A model generated the notes under the pieces. The model was not told the origin of the DNA. It ran no database searches and saw nothing but the letters and a program-made list of their open reading frames with translations. DNA of 64,000 nt from Planosporangium sp963837285. Its GTDB lineage: Bacteria > Actinomycetota > Actinomycetes > Mycobacteriales > Micromonosporaceae. Shown one piece after another: positions 1 through 7,900 of the stretch. Location of the stretch: NCBI GenBank assembly GCA_963837285.1, contig CAWIMS010000001.1, positions 1,984,001-2,048,000 of the forward strand. The letters run 5' to 3'. Position numbers and translations under genes: made by a program. How positions within the stretch are numbered: the stretch's first letter is position 1; every line of letters starts with the position of its first letter.

Positions 1-1097
1 TGGTCGTCGCCACCGGCGCCGACACCGTGATCTGCGACGGCGAGCTGTCCCCGTCCCAGCTCCGCACGCTGGAAAACGACGTCAAGGTCAAGGTCATCGA
101 CCGGACCGCGCTGATCCTCGACATCTTCGCCCAGCACGCCAAGAGCAAAGAGGGCAAGGCCCAGGTCGAGCTGGCCCAGTTGCAGTACCTGCTGCCCCGG
201 CTGCGAGGCTGGGGTGAGGCGATGAGCCGCCAGGCCGGTGGTTCGGCCAGCGGCAACGGCGGCGTCGGCCTGCGCGGTCCCGGTGAGACCAAGCTGGAGA
301 CCGACCGCCGGCGCATCCGCACCCGGATCTCCCGGCTCAAGCGCGAGATCGCCGGCATGGCCACGATGCGCGACACCAAGCGCGCCGGCCGCCGGCAGCG
401 GCACGTGCCGAGCATCGCCGTCGCGGGGTACACCAACGCCGGCAAGTCCAGCCTGACCAACCGGTTGACCGGTGCCGGGCTGCTGGTCGAGAACGCGCTG
501 TTCGCCACGCTCGACACGACCACCCGCCGGGCCCGGGCGGCCGACGGCCGGATCTACACGCTGTCCGATACCGTCGGATTCGTCCGGCACCTGCCGCACC
601 AGCTCGTCGAGGCGTTCCGGTCCACGCTGGAAGAGGTCGCCGACGCCGACCTCATCGTGCACGTGGTCGACGCCAGCCACCCCGACCCGGAGGAGCAGGT
701 CCGGGCCGTTCGCGAGGTGCTCGCCGAGGTCGGCGCCGACAAGGTGCCCGAGCTGCTGGTCGTCAACAAGACCGACGCCGCGGGTGAGGACACGCTGCTG
801 CGGCTCAAGCGGGCGTGGCCGGGCGCGGTCTTCGTCTCGGCGCACAGCGGCGCCGGCATCGCCGGCCTGCGCACCGCGATCGAGGAGCGGCTCCCGTGGC
901 CGCCCGTCGAGGTGCGGGCGTGCGTCCCGTACGAGCGGGGTGACCTGGTCGCCCGGGTGCACTCCACCGGCGAGGTGCTGGAGACCGAGCACACCAGCGA
1001 CGGCACGGTCCTGCGGGTACGCGTCGACCAGGCCCTCGCCGCCGAGTTGGCACCCTATGCGGTAAGCACCCGGACGACAGCGGGTCACGTGGCGTAG
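1..1097 (+). CDS. hflX: GTPase HflX, 5' end outside the window
   Basis: HflX is a ribosome-associated GTPase that binds the 50S subunit and splits stalled or heat-damaged ribosomes. The open frame runs back to base 3 without a stop, so the start lies upstream of the window and the GTG at 27 is internal. Visible parts, in order: the HflX N-terminal domain, the glycine-rich linker with GLRGPGETKLETDRRRI near 265-315, a long basic helix, then the G domain with P-loop GYTNAGKS (about 425-450), DTVGF (about 568) and NKTD (about 766). The C-terminal domain is short and ends at 1097. All GTP-binding motifs are intact. In M. tuberculosis the orthologue also lies near lexA and nrdR, which matches this neighbourhood. 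Identity is near certain. Confidence 0.96.
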   Translation, partial: VVATGADTVICDGELSPSQLRTLENDVKVKVIDRTALILDIFAQHAKSKEGKAQVELAQLQYLLPRLRGWGEAMSRQAGGSASGNGGVGLRGPGETKLETDRRRIRTRISRLKREIAGMATMRDTKRAGRRQRHVPSIAVAGYTNAGKSSLTNRLTGAGLLVENALFATLDTTTRRARAADGRIYTLSDTVGFVRHLPHQLVEAFRSTLEEVADADLIVHVVDASHPDPEEQVRAVREVLAEVGADKVPELLVVNKTDAAGEDTLLRLKRAWPGAVFVSAHSGAGIAGLRTAIEERLPWPPVEVRACVPYERGDLVARVHSTGEVLETEHTSDGTVLRVRVDQALAAELAPYAVSTRTTAGHVA

Positions 1098-1148
1098 TCA
1101 TCAAAGGCCGCGCCCCCGAATCGATCCCGGCAATGCGAGACTGTTCGG

Positions 1149-2552
1149 ATGCGGCGTGTCGGTTTGCTGGTCATCGGGGCATGGGTTGGTGTTGTCGGCC
1201 TGCAAACCCCGGCGCTGGCCGAGCCGAGTCCAGCGCCGCTGCCGTCGGCTGTCCCGGGTGAGACGGTCTGCACGATCAACGATCCCCGGCTGGTCGAGCT
1301 GTCCGGGATCGTCGCGCTGCCCGACGGCGGCTACGTCGTCGAGAACGACAGCAACGAGCAGGCCGCCGCCATGCGGGTGTTCTTCCTCGACAGCAAGTGC
1401 AAGCTGAGCCGCCAGCTGACCTACCCGACGGCCGCGCGTGACCCGGAGGACCTGGCCGTCGCCTCGGACGGCACGGTCTGGGTGGCCGACACCGGTGACA
1501 ACTTCACCAACCCGCCGAAGGACCGCCGCGAGACGATCGCGCTGTGGAAGGTGCCGCCCGGCGGCGGTGCGCCGATCGTGCACCGGCTCACGTACCCGGA
1601 CGGGGCGCACGACGCCGAGGCGTTGCTGTTCGGCCCCGGCGACGTTCCGATCATCGTGACCAAGGACCCGAGCGGCACCGCGCAGCTCTACCAGCCGACC
1701 GAGGCGCTTGCGCCCAACACCAGGCAGGGCGTGCAGCTGAAGAACGTGGGAAGCTGGAAGCCCAGGCGCACCGGCACGGCCAACTTCCTCGGCCCGGCCG
1801 GGCAGGTGCTGGTCACCGGTGCCGCCCAGTCGCCTGACCGCAAACGGTTCGTGCTGCGGACCTACTCCGACGCATACGAGTGGGACGCCCCGGACGGCGA
1901 CATCGTCAAGGCGATCAAGGGCGAGCCGCGGATCACCCCGCTGCCGAACGAGTCGCAGGGCGAGGGCATCACGTACAGCCCGGACGGCAAGTCGTTCCTC
2001 ACCTGCGCGGATCAGACCGGGCCGAGCAAGATCCTGCGCTACCAGCCGGCGTCCGGCGCCCCGGCGGCCGCGGCCACCAAGGCACCCGCGAAGAAGGCGG
2101 ACACCCGGTCCTGGTACAAGAAGCTCACGTTGCCGCAGATCATCGACATCGTCGCCGCGATCGGTGTGTTGGGCCTGATCCTGGTCGTGGTCGGGGTGAT
2201 CGGCATCCGCCGGTCCCGCAAGGCGCGCCGCCAGACCGCGAAGGCGGCCAAGGGGAAGGACAGCCAGCCGGCCGACAGCGCGAGTAGGGACGAGGACGAG
2301 CGGCCGACCGCCTACCTGTCGTCGGTCTCGGCCGACCAGCCGCCGCCCCGCACCGGTGGCACCTATGGCAGTGGCAGCGGCGGGAGCTATGCCCAGCCCG
2401 GTTATGGCGGGAGTGGCAACGTCTACGGCGGCGGCTACCGCCAGCCCGGCTACGACCAGGGCAACGGGCGCGGGGCCGGGCATCAGGAGTATTCCCAGCC
2501 CGGCTACCACCCCGACTACGACGGCGACGACCGCTATCACGATCGCTTCTAG
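1149..2552 (+). CDS. Secreted, membrane-anchored protein with beta-propeller-like ectodomain
   Basis: The ATG at 1149 gives a clear signal peptide ending in ALA around residue 24. An exported domain of about 270 residues follows, with spaced segments such as GTVWVADTGDN and ITYSPDGKSF that look like beta-propeller blades (NHL/SMP-30 type). A single transmembrane helix lies at about residues 328-352, followed by a basic stop-transfer segment and a Gly/Tyr/Gln-rich tail rich in PGY motifs. The layout suggests an outward-facing propeller with a disordered cytoplasmic tail. No catalytic residues are recognisable and the function is unknown. It reads with hflX but is separated from it by about 50 bp. 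Confidence 0.8.
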   Translation: MRRVGLLVIGAWVGVVGLQTPALAEPSPAPLPSAVPGETVCTINDPRLVELSGIVALPDGGYVVENDSNEQAAAMRVFFLDSKCKLSRQLTYPTAARDPEDLAVASDGTVWVADTGDNFTNPPKDRRETIALWKVPPGGGAPIVHRLTYPDGAHDAEALLFGPGDVPIIVTKDPSGTAQLYQPTEALAPNTRQGVQLKNVGSWKPRRTGTANFLGPAGQVLVTGAAQSPDRKRFVLRTYSDAYEWDAPDGDIVKAIKGEPRITPLPNESQGEGITYSPDGKSFLTCADQTGPSKILRYQPASGAPAAAATKAPAKKADTRSWYKKLTLPQIIDIVAAIGVLGLILVVVGVIGIRRSRKARRQTAKAAKGKDSQPADSASRDEDERPTAYLSSVSADQPPPRTGGTYGSGSGGSYAQPGYGGSGNVYGGGYRQPGYDQGNGRGAGHQEYSQPGYHPDYDGDDRYHDRF

Positions 2553-2594
2553 GACCCCGGCGCTTCTAGGACCCCGGCGCTTCTAGGACCCCGG
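2547..2594. repeat. 17-bp direct repeat, nearly three copies
   Basis: TTCTAGGACCCCGGCGC is repeated head to tail at 2547-2563 and 2564-2580, with a third copy at 2581-2594 that diverges in its last bases. The first copy contains the TAG stop codon of the preceding gene, so the array starts inside its last codons. It sits between convergent genes, before lexA on the other strand. The core TCTAGGAC also occurs in the stems of the intergenic hairpins near 34.2 and 55.1 kb. Confidence 0.75.
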
Positions 2595-2652
2595 GCCGGG
2601 GTGACGGCGGCGCCGGGGTGACGGGCGGGCCGCCACCCCGGAGACCGGAACG

Positions 2653-3516
2653 TCAGATCCGGCGCAGGACGGCGACGACCCGGCCCATGATGGTGGCGTC
2701 GTCACCGGCGATCGGGTCGAAGGCGGGGTTGTGCGGCAGCAGCCACACGTGGCCGTCGCGGTTGCGGTAGGTCTTGACGGTCGCCTCGCCGTCGAGCATC
2801 GCGGCGACGATCTCGCCGTTGTTGGCAGTCGGCTGCTGGCGCACCGCCACCCAGTCGCCGTCGCAGATCGCGGCGTCGAGCATCGAATCGCCCTTGACCT
2901 GGAGCAGGAACAGCGTGCCCTCGCCGACCAGCTCGCGCGGCAGCGGGAACACGTCTTCCACCGCCTGCTCGGCGAGGATCGGGCCGCCGGCTGCGATCCG
3001 GCCCAGCACCGGCACGTAGGCCGGGGCCGGCCGGGCGGCGCGGACCGCCTCCTCGTCCTCGGGGACCAACTCGCTCGGCGGCCGGACGTCGACGGCGCGC
3101 GGCCGGTTGGGGTCGCGCCGCAGGTAGCCCTTCCGCTCCAGCTCCTTGAGCTGGTAGGCCACGCTGGACGGGGAGACCAGGCCGACCGCCTCGCCGATCT
3201 CGCGGACGCTCGGCGGATAGCCGTTGCGCTCCACCGCGCCCCGGATGAACTCGAGGATCTTGCGCTGCCGCTGCGTCAGGTCGGCGGCGAACAGATCGGG
3301 AAACGCCGTCACGACCGCGGTCACGGCCCGGATCTCCGGCTCACCGCCGCGCTGGCGGGAACCGCCACGGCGGGTGGTGGCACGGCTGGCGCGCTTGGCC
3401 GCTGGGGCCTCCGTCGCGGTGGACCGGCTCGCGGTGGGCGCGGAATCCGGGGCGTCGCCCGGGGTGGTGCCCCGGCCGCCGCTAGGGCGCCCGCTGGCGG
3501 GGTCGTCGGTGGCCAC
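2653..3516 (-). CDS. lexA: SOS repressor LexA
   Basis: LexA represses DNA-damage genes and cleaves itself when stimulated by RecA filaments. After a disordered Ser/Thr/Arg-rich N-terminal extension of about 70 residues come the winged helix-turn-helix (LTQRQRKILEFI, PPSVREIGEAVGL, SSVAYQLKELE) and the S24 peptidase domain. The autocleavage Ala-Gly bond lies in GRIAAGGPI. The catalytic serine is in KGDSMLDA and the catalytic lysine in EATVKTYR. The GTG at 3516 is preferred because GGGAGG lies six bases upstream; the in-frame ATG at 3522 abuts that site. The product is 287 residues, slightly longer than usual because of the N-terminal extension. Transcription is divergent from the LysM gene across an SOS box, so it is probably autoregulated. 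Confidence 0.95.
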   Translation of the reverse strand: MATDDPASGRPSGGRGTTPGDAPDSAPTASRSTATEAPAAKRASRATTRRGGSRQRGGEPEIRAVTAVVTAFPDLFAADLTQRQRKILEFIRGAVERNGYPPSVREIGEAVGLVSPSSVAYQLKELERKGYLRRDPNRPRAVDVRPPSELVPEDEEAVRAARPAPAYVPVLGRIAAGGPILAEQAVEDVFPLPRELVGEGTLFLLQVKGDSMLDAAICDGDWVAVRQQPTANNGEIVAAMLDGEATVKTYRNRDGHVWLLPHNPAFDPIAGDDATIMGRVVAVLRRI

Positions 3517-3689
3517 GTCCATCCTCCCTTTGTCGCATCCGCCCCGGGTGGGGGCCCGGTTAGCGATGCGTGATCGATGTGCGGCTCGACCGTAACGCCA
3601 CGGTCTGACAGTTTCAAACATCTGTACTACTTGGCGCGGCGTGTCGTGTCGCGGTTGCTCGACATGGCACGTTCGGCTCTGGTAGACCA

Positions 3690-3705
3690 TCGTACGTCCG
3701 TTCGA
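3690..3705. promoter_or_regulatory. LexA-binding SOS box between lexA and the LysM gene
   Basis: Read on the minus strand the site is TCGAACGGACGTACGA. The actinobacterial SOS box is TCGAAC-N4-GTTCGA, so 11 of 12 conserved positions match. It lies about 170 bp upstream of the lexA start and 32 bp upstream of the LysM gene start, where it could control both divergent genes. Confidence 0.8.
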
Positions 3706-3736
3706 TAGAACGGCTGTACGACTTAGGGGGTCACAG

Positions 3737-4054
3737 ATGGCCACAGTTGGTGTCGCTTCGCAGGTGGCCCCGGTCCGGTTGACCCGCCGGGGCCGGATCG
3801 CGGTCCTCGTCGTGCTGCTCGCGTTGGCCATCGGGCTGGTGGCCCTCGCCGCCGCGCCCGGCCAGGCGGCCGATCCGGCCGGCCCGCCACCGACGACGGT
3901 CGTCGCGCCGGGCGAGACGCTGTGGTCGGTCGCCGCGCGGTCCGCGCCCGGTCGCGACCGGTTCCGGATGATCGACGAGATCCGCCGGCTCAACGGCATC
4001 CGCGACTACACGGTCCACCCGGGGCAGCGTCTGATCCTGCCGCGCGTGCGTTAA
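3737..4054 (+). CDS. LysM peptidoglycan-binding membrane protein, likely SOS-induced division regulator
   Basis: This 105-residue protein has a short cytoplasmic N-terminus, one transmembrane helix at about residues 23-45, and one extracytoplasmic LysM domain (VVAPGETLWSVAARS ... YTVHPGQRLILP). LysM domains bind peptidoglycan glycan strands. Small membrane LysM proteins encoded beside lexA include YneA of Bacillus and Rv2719c of M. tuberculosis, both damage-induced and linked to control of cell division; the same role is inferred here from position and domain layout. The ATG at 3737 has an AGGGGG ribosome site. The SOS box just upstream supports LexA control. Confidence 0.85.
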   Translation: MATVGVASQVAPVRLTRRGRIAVLVVLLALAIGLVALAAAPGQAADPAGPPPTTVVAPGETLWSVAARSAPGRDRFRMIDEIRRLNGIRDYTVHPGQRLILPRVR

Positions 4055-4112
4055 GCCACGCGACGCGCCGCGTTTCGACTTGCGCCCGAGTAGCGCAGGG
4101 CATAACGTCGAA

Positions 4113-4160
4113 CCCCTAGATGTAGTAGTTACATGGGTGTAAGTTGTCTATAGGTTGGGT
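4113..4160. promoter_or_regulatory. Candidate pair of NrdR boxes upstream of nrdR-nrdJ
   Basis: Two imperfect palindromes, CCCCTAGATGTAGTAG at 4113-4128 and TGTCTATAGGTTGGGT at 4145-4160, each match about 10 of 16 positions of the NrdR consensus ACACWATATATWGTGT. Their centres are 32 bp apart, about three helical turns, the spacing typical of NrdR box pairs. The position ahead of nrdR and nrdJ fits feedback repression by NrdR when dATP/ATP is high. Individual matches are only moderate; the spacing and context carry the call. Confidence 0.6.
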
Positions 4161-4174
4161 TGACCGCCAACCAC

Positions 4175-4194
4175 TTATCCACACGTTGTGCACA
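4175..4194. promoter_or_regulatory. DnaA-box pair in the nrdR-nrdJ promoter region
   Basis: TTATCCACA at 4175-4183 is a perfect classical DnaA box. TTGTGCACA at 4186-4194 is one base from the actinobacterial form TTGTCCACA. They are in tandem with 11-bp spacing, about one helical turn, and lie 60-80 bp before nrdR. Together with the NrdR boxes they suggest that ribonucleotide reductase synthesis is tied to replication initiation, as known for E. coli nrdAB. A role here is inference. Confidence 0.55.
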
Positions 4195-4256
4195 GCGGGG
4201 CCGCCGGAGCAGGCAGCCGTCGCTGTGCTCCGCCGTGCTGTCGAAAGGCCGAGACG

Positions 4257-4799
4257 ATGCGCTGCCCGTACTGCCGGCACCCGGACTCCCGGGTCGTCGA
4301 CTCGCGCGAGGCCGAGGACGGCCAGCTGATCCGGCGCCGCCGGTCCTGTCCCGAGTGTGGCCGCCGGTTCACCACTGTCGAGGAAGCGGTGCTCGCCGTC
4401 GTCAAGCGGAGCGGGGTCACCGAGCCGTTCAGCCGTACGAAGATCATCTCCGGCGTGCGCAAGGCCTGCCAGGGCCGGCCGGTCAACGACGACGCGCTCG
4501 CACTGCTGGCCCAACGGGTCGAAGAGGCCGTCCGGGCGCGCGGCGCGGCCGAGGTGCCCAGCCACGACGTCGGCCTGGCGATCCTCGGGCCGCTGCGCGA
4601 GCTGGACGAGGTGGCCTACCTCAGGTTCGCGAGCGTCTACCGGTCGTTCGACTCGCTGGACGACTTCGAGCGGGAAATCACGGCGCTGCGGGGCGACCGG
4701 GAGCCGTCTCCGACCGGGGGGCCGGAGCAGGCGTCGGACGGATCGACCGGGCGGGCCTCGCCGGAGCGCTCGTCAGGGCGCCCGGTCGCGGTCGGTTGA
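4257..4799 (+). CDS. nrdR: Transcriptional repressor NrdR
   Basis: NrdR represses ribonucleotide reductase operons in response to the nucleotide bound to its ATP-cone. The ATG at 4257 gives the canonical start MRCPYCRHPDSRVVDSR. The zinc ribbon is made by CPYC and CPEC, followed by the ATP-cone (VVKRSGVTEPFSRTKI ... FASVYRSFDSLDDFE). At 180 residues it is longer than the usual 150 because of a Ser/Gly/Pro-rich tail. GAAAGG supplies a ribosome site. It precedes nrdJ by about 110 bp on the same strand, the normal actinobacterial arrangement. Confidence 0.95.
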   Translation: MRCPYCRHPDSRVVDSREAEDGQLIRRRRSCPECGRRFTTVEEAVLAVVKRSGVTEPFSRTKIISGVRKACQGRPVNDDALALLAQRVEEAVRARGAAEVPSHDVGLAILGPLRELDEVAYLRFASVYRSFDSLDDFEREITALRGDREPSPTGGPEQASDGSTGRASPERSSGRPVAVG

Positions 4800-4908
4800 C
4801 GATCCCGGGCACCGGTCACAGCAACAGCACCGACGTTCCATGCGACGAGCCGCGGGTGGTGCGCGTCGCTGAAGCAGTAAAGACCTGTTCAAACGAGGGT
4901 GGGGAAGC

Positions 4909-7900
4909 ATGACAGAGGTAGTGCGGCAGTCTTCAGGCAGGGCGCGCGGGGGGTCCAACGGCCGGCAGAAGAACGTCGCGGCACGGGGGCTGACCGTCGC
5001 GCGGGTGTGGACCACGGCCGATGTCCACCCGTACGACGAGGTGACGTGGGAGCGCCGCGACGTCGTCATGACGAACTGGCGGGACGGCTCGATCAACTTC
5101 GAGCAGCGCGGCGTCGAGTTCCCCGACTTCTGGAGCGTCAACGCCGCCAACATCGTGACCACGAAGTACTTCCGGGGCGCGGTGGGGACCCCGGAGCGGG
5201 AGTGGTCGCTCAAGCAGCTCATCGACCGGGTCGTGAAGACCTACCGGGCCGCCGGTGAGCAGCACGGCTACTTCGCCTCGCCGGACGACGCCGAGGTCTT
5301 CGAGCACGAGCTGACGTGGATGCTGCTGCACCAGGTGTTCAGCTTCAACTCGCCGGTCTGGTTCAACGTCGGCACCGCCTCCCCTCAGCAGGTATCCGCG
5401 TGTTTCATCCTATCTGTGGATGATTCGATGGATTCCATCCTCGATTGGTACAAAGAGGAGGGTTTGATCTTCAAGGGCGGCTCGGGTTCCGGGGTCAACC
5501 TGTCCCGCATCCGTTCCTCCAAGGAGCTGCTGTCCAGCGGCGGCACCGCGTCCGGGCCGGTCAGCTTCATGCGCGGCGCCGATGCGAGCGCCGGCACCAT
5601 CAAGTCCGGCGGCGCCACCCGGCGCGCGGCGAAGATGGTGATCCTCGACGTCGACCACCCCGACATCCAGGAGTTCGTCCGGACCAAGGCGCGCGAGGAA
5701 GACAAGATCCGCGCCCTGCGCGACGCCGGCTTCGACATGGATCTCGGCGGCCACGACATCGTCAGCGTGCAGTACCAGAACGCCAACAACTCGGTCCGCG
5801 TGTCCGACGAGTTCATGCGGGCGGTCGAGAGCGGCGGCAAGTTCGACCTGCGCGGGCGGCTCGACGGTCGGACGGTCGAGACGGTCGACGCGAAGGAGCT
5901 GTTCCGGGCGATCGGCCAGGCGGCGTGGGAGTGCGCCGACCCGGGCATGCAGTACGACGACACGATCAACGACTGGCACACCAACCCGGAGACCGGCCGG
6001 ATCACCGCGTCCAACCCGTGCTCGGAGTACATGTCGCTGGACAACTCCTCGTGCAACCTCGCCTCGCTCAACCTGCTGAAGTTCCTCCGGGAAGACGGCT
6101 CGTTCGAGGTGGAGAAGTTCGTCAGGTCGGTGGAGTTCATCATCACCGCGATGGACATCTCGATCTGCTTCGCCGACTTCCCGACCCAGCGGATCGGCGA
6201 GACCACGCGGGCCTACCGGCAGCTCGGCATCGGGTACGCGAATCTCGGTGCCCTGCTCATGGCCAGCGGCCTGGCCTACGACTCGGAGGCGGGGCGCTCC
6301 CTCGCGGCCGGGATCACCAGCCTGATGACCGGCACGGCATACCGCCGCTCGGCCGAGTTGGCCGGGATCGTGGGCGCCTACGACGGTTACGCGCGGAACG
6401 CCGAGCCGCACAAGCGGGTGATGCGCAAGCACGCCGGGGCGGCCGAGGCGGTGCGCCCGCTGGGCGCGGTCGACACCGTGATCGTGTCGGAGTCGGTCCG
6501 GCAGTGGCAGGAGTGCCTGGCGATCGGCGAGACCAACGGCTGGCGGAACGCGCAGGCCAGCGTGCTCGCGCCGACCGGCTGTCTGACGGCTGACACGATG
6601 GTCACCACCGACCGCGGCCTCACCCGGCTTGGCGAACTCGGTGACCTTTACGGCGACCGCTGGCAGGACGTCGACTTCTCTGTGTCGACAGACCAAGGGC
6701 CTCGCCAGGCGACCAAGTTCTTCATCAACGGCGAGGAGCCCACCCGTCGAATCGTCACCAAGGGTGGCTACCGCATCCAGGGCACGTTGGCTCACCGCAT
6801 CAAGGTGATGGACCGGGTGTCCGGCGAGTGGAGTTGGAAGCGTCTCGCTGAGGTCCAGGAAGGTGACTTGGTGCCGATGCAGCTTGGCACCATGATCGGC
6901 GAGCCGCGGACGGTGCCGCTGCCGGTGCTGGATCAGGCGTACTACGCCGGTGACCGCACACTGCACGTTCCGGCGGCCGTCGATGCTGACCTCGCTGAAC
7001 TGGCCGGTTACTTCATGGGTGTCGGCAGCCTCCACGCCAAGGGGATCCGGCTGTGTGTCGCCGACACCGATCTTGACGTCGTCGAGCGACTTCGGGTACT
7101 GACCAAGGGCTTGTTCGGCATCGAGCCTGTCGTGGTCGCGAAGGAGGGCTACCACGAGGTGACGTTGCAGTCGGTTCGGCTGGGCCGTTGGTGGCAGGCC
7201 GCCGGCTTCGCGAAGACGTTGCCGACTGACGACCACGTCGGTAAGGGATGGGCGCCACGGGTGCCGTCGGCGATCCTGGAGACGAACGACGTCAACGTCT
7301 ACGCCGCGTTCCTGCGCGGCCTCTTCGAAGCCGACGGGACTGTGGCGGCCGGTGTGCCGAGCCTGTCGACGTCGACGGAGACGTTCGCCGACGAGGTCCG
7401 GACGCTGCTCCTCGCGCTCGGCATGGCCACGACGACGAGGGAGACCGTCAGCGGCTTCGGCGGGCCCATCTACCAGGTGCGGCTGCGCAATCAGGAGCAC
7501 GCGATCGCTTTCGACGAGATCGTCGGTTTCCTCAGTGATCGCAAGGCGGAGTTGCTGGTCGTCGAGCCGTCCCAGACCGGCAACCGGGATCGGGTACACC
7601 TGGCCGAGGCGGTCTGGCGGGAGCTTGTTCCTGCCGGCCACGAGCTGCGGGACGCCATTTTCCAGTCGATCCGAAAGACCGGCGGGGTGCCGAGGCGGGT
7701 AGCGATGCGAGTCGCTCTCGAAACCCGTGACGAGCGCCTTGAGCACGCCCTCGGGTACCTCTTCGAGGCGGTGGCGAAGAACGAAGACGGTGGGGTACAG
7801 CCGACGTACGACCTTTCGGTGCCGGCGAACGTGACCTATGTGGCGTCCGGTTTCGTGAGCCACAACACGATCGGTCTCATGATGGACTGCGACACCACCG

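Noticed and set aside
27..1097. hflX starting at GTG 27
   Set aside because: The frame continues upstream to base 3 with HflX-like residues (VVATGADT), so the true start is outside the window.
3517..3999. N-terminal extension of LexA to 3999
   Set aside because: It would cover the intergenic region, the SOS box and part of the LysM gene; the sequence there does not look coding and a good ribosome site supports 3516.
4055..4256. Replication origin because of the DnaA boxes
   Set aside because: Only two boxes, no AT-rich unwinding region, no dnaA/dnaN neighbours; a regulatory role is likelier.
4800..4908. Cobalamin riboswitch before nrdJ
   Set aside because: The B12 box core and flanking stems are not seen in this short spacer.
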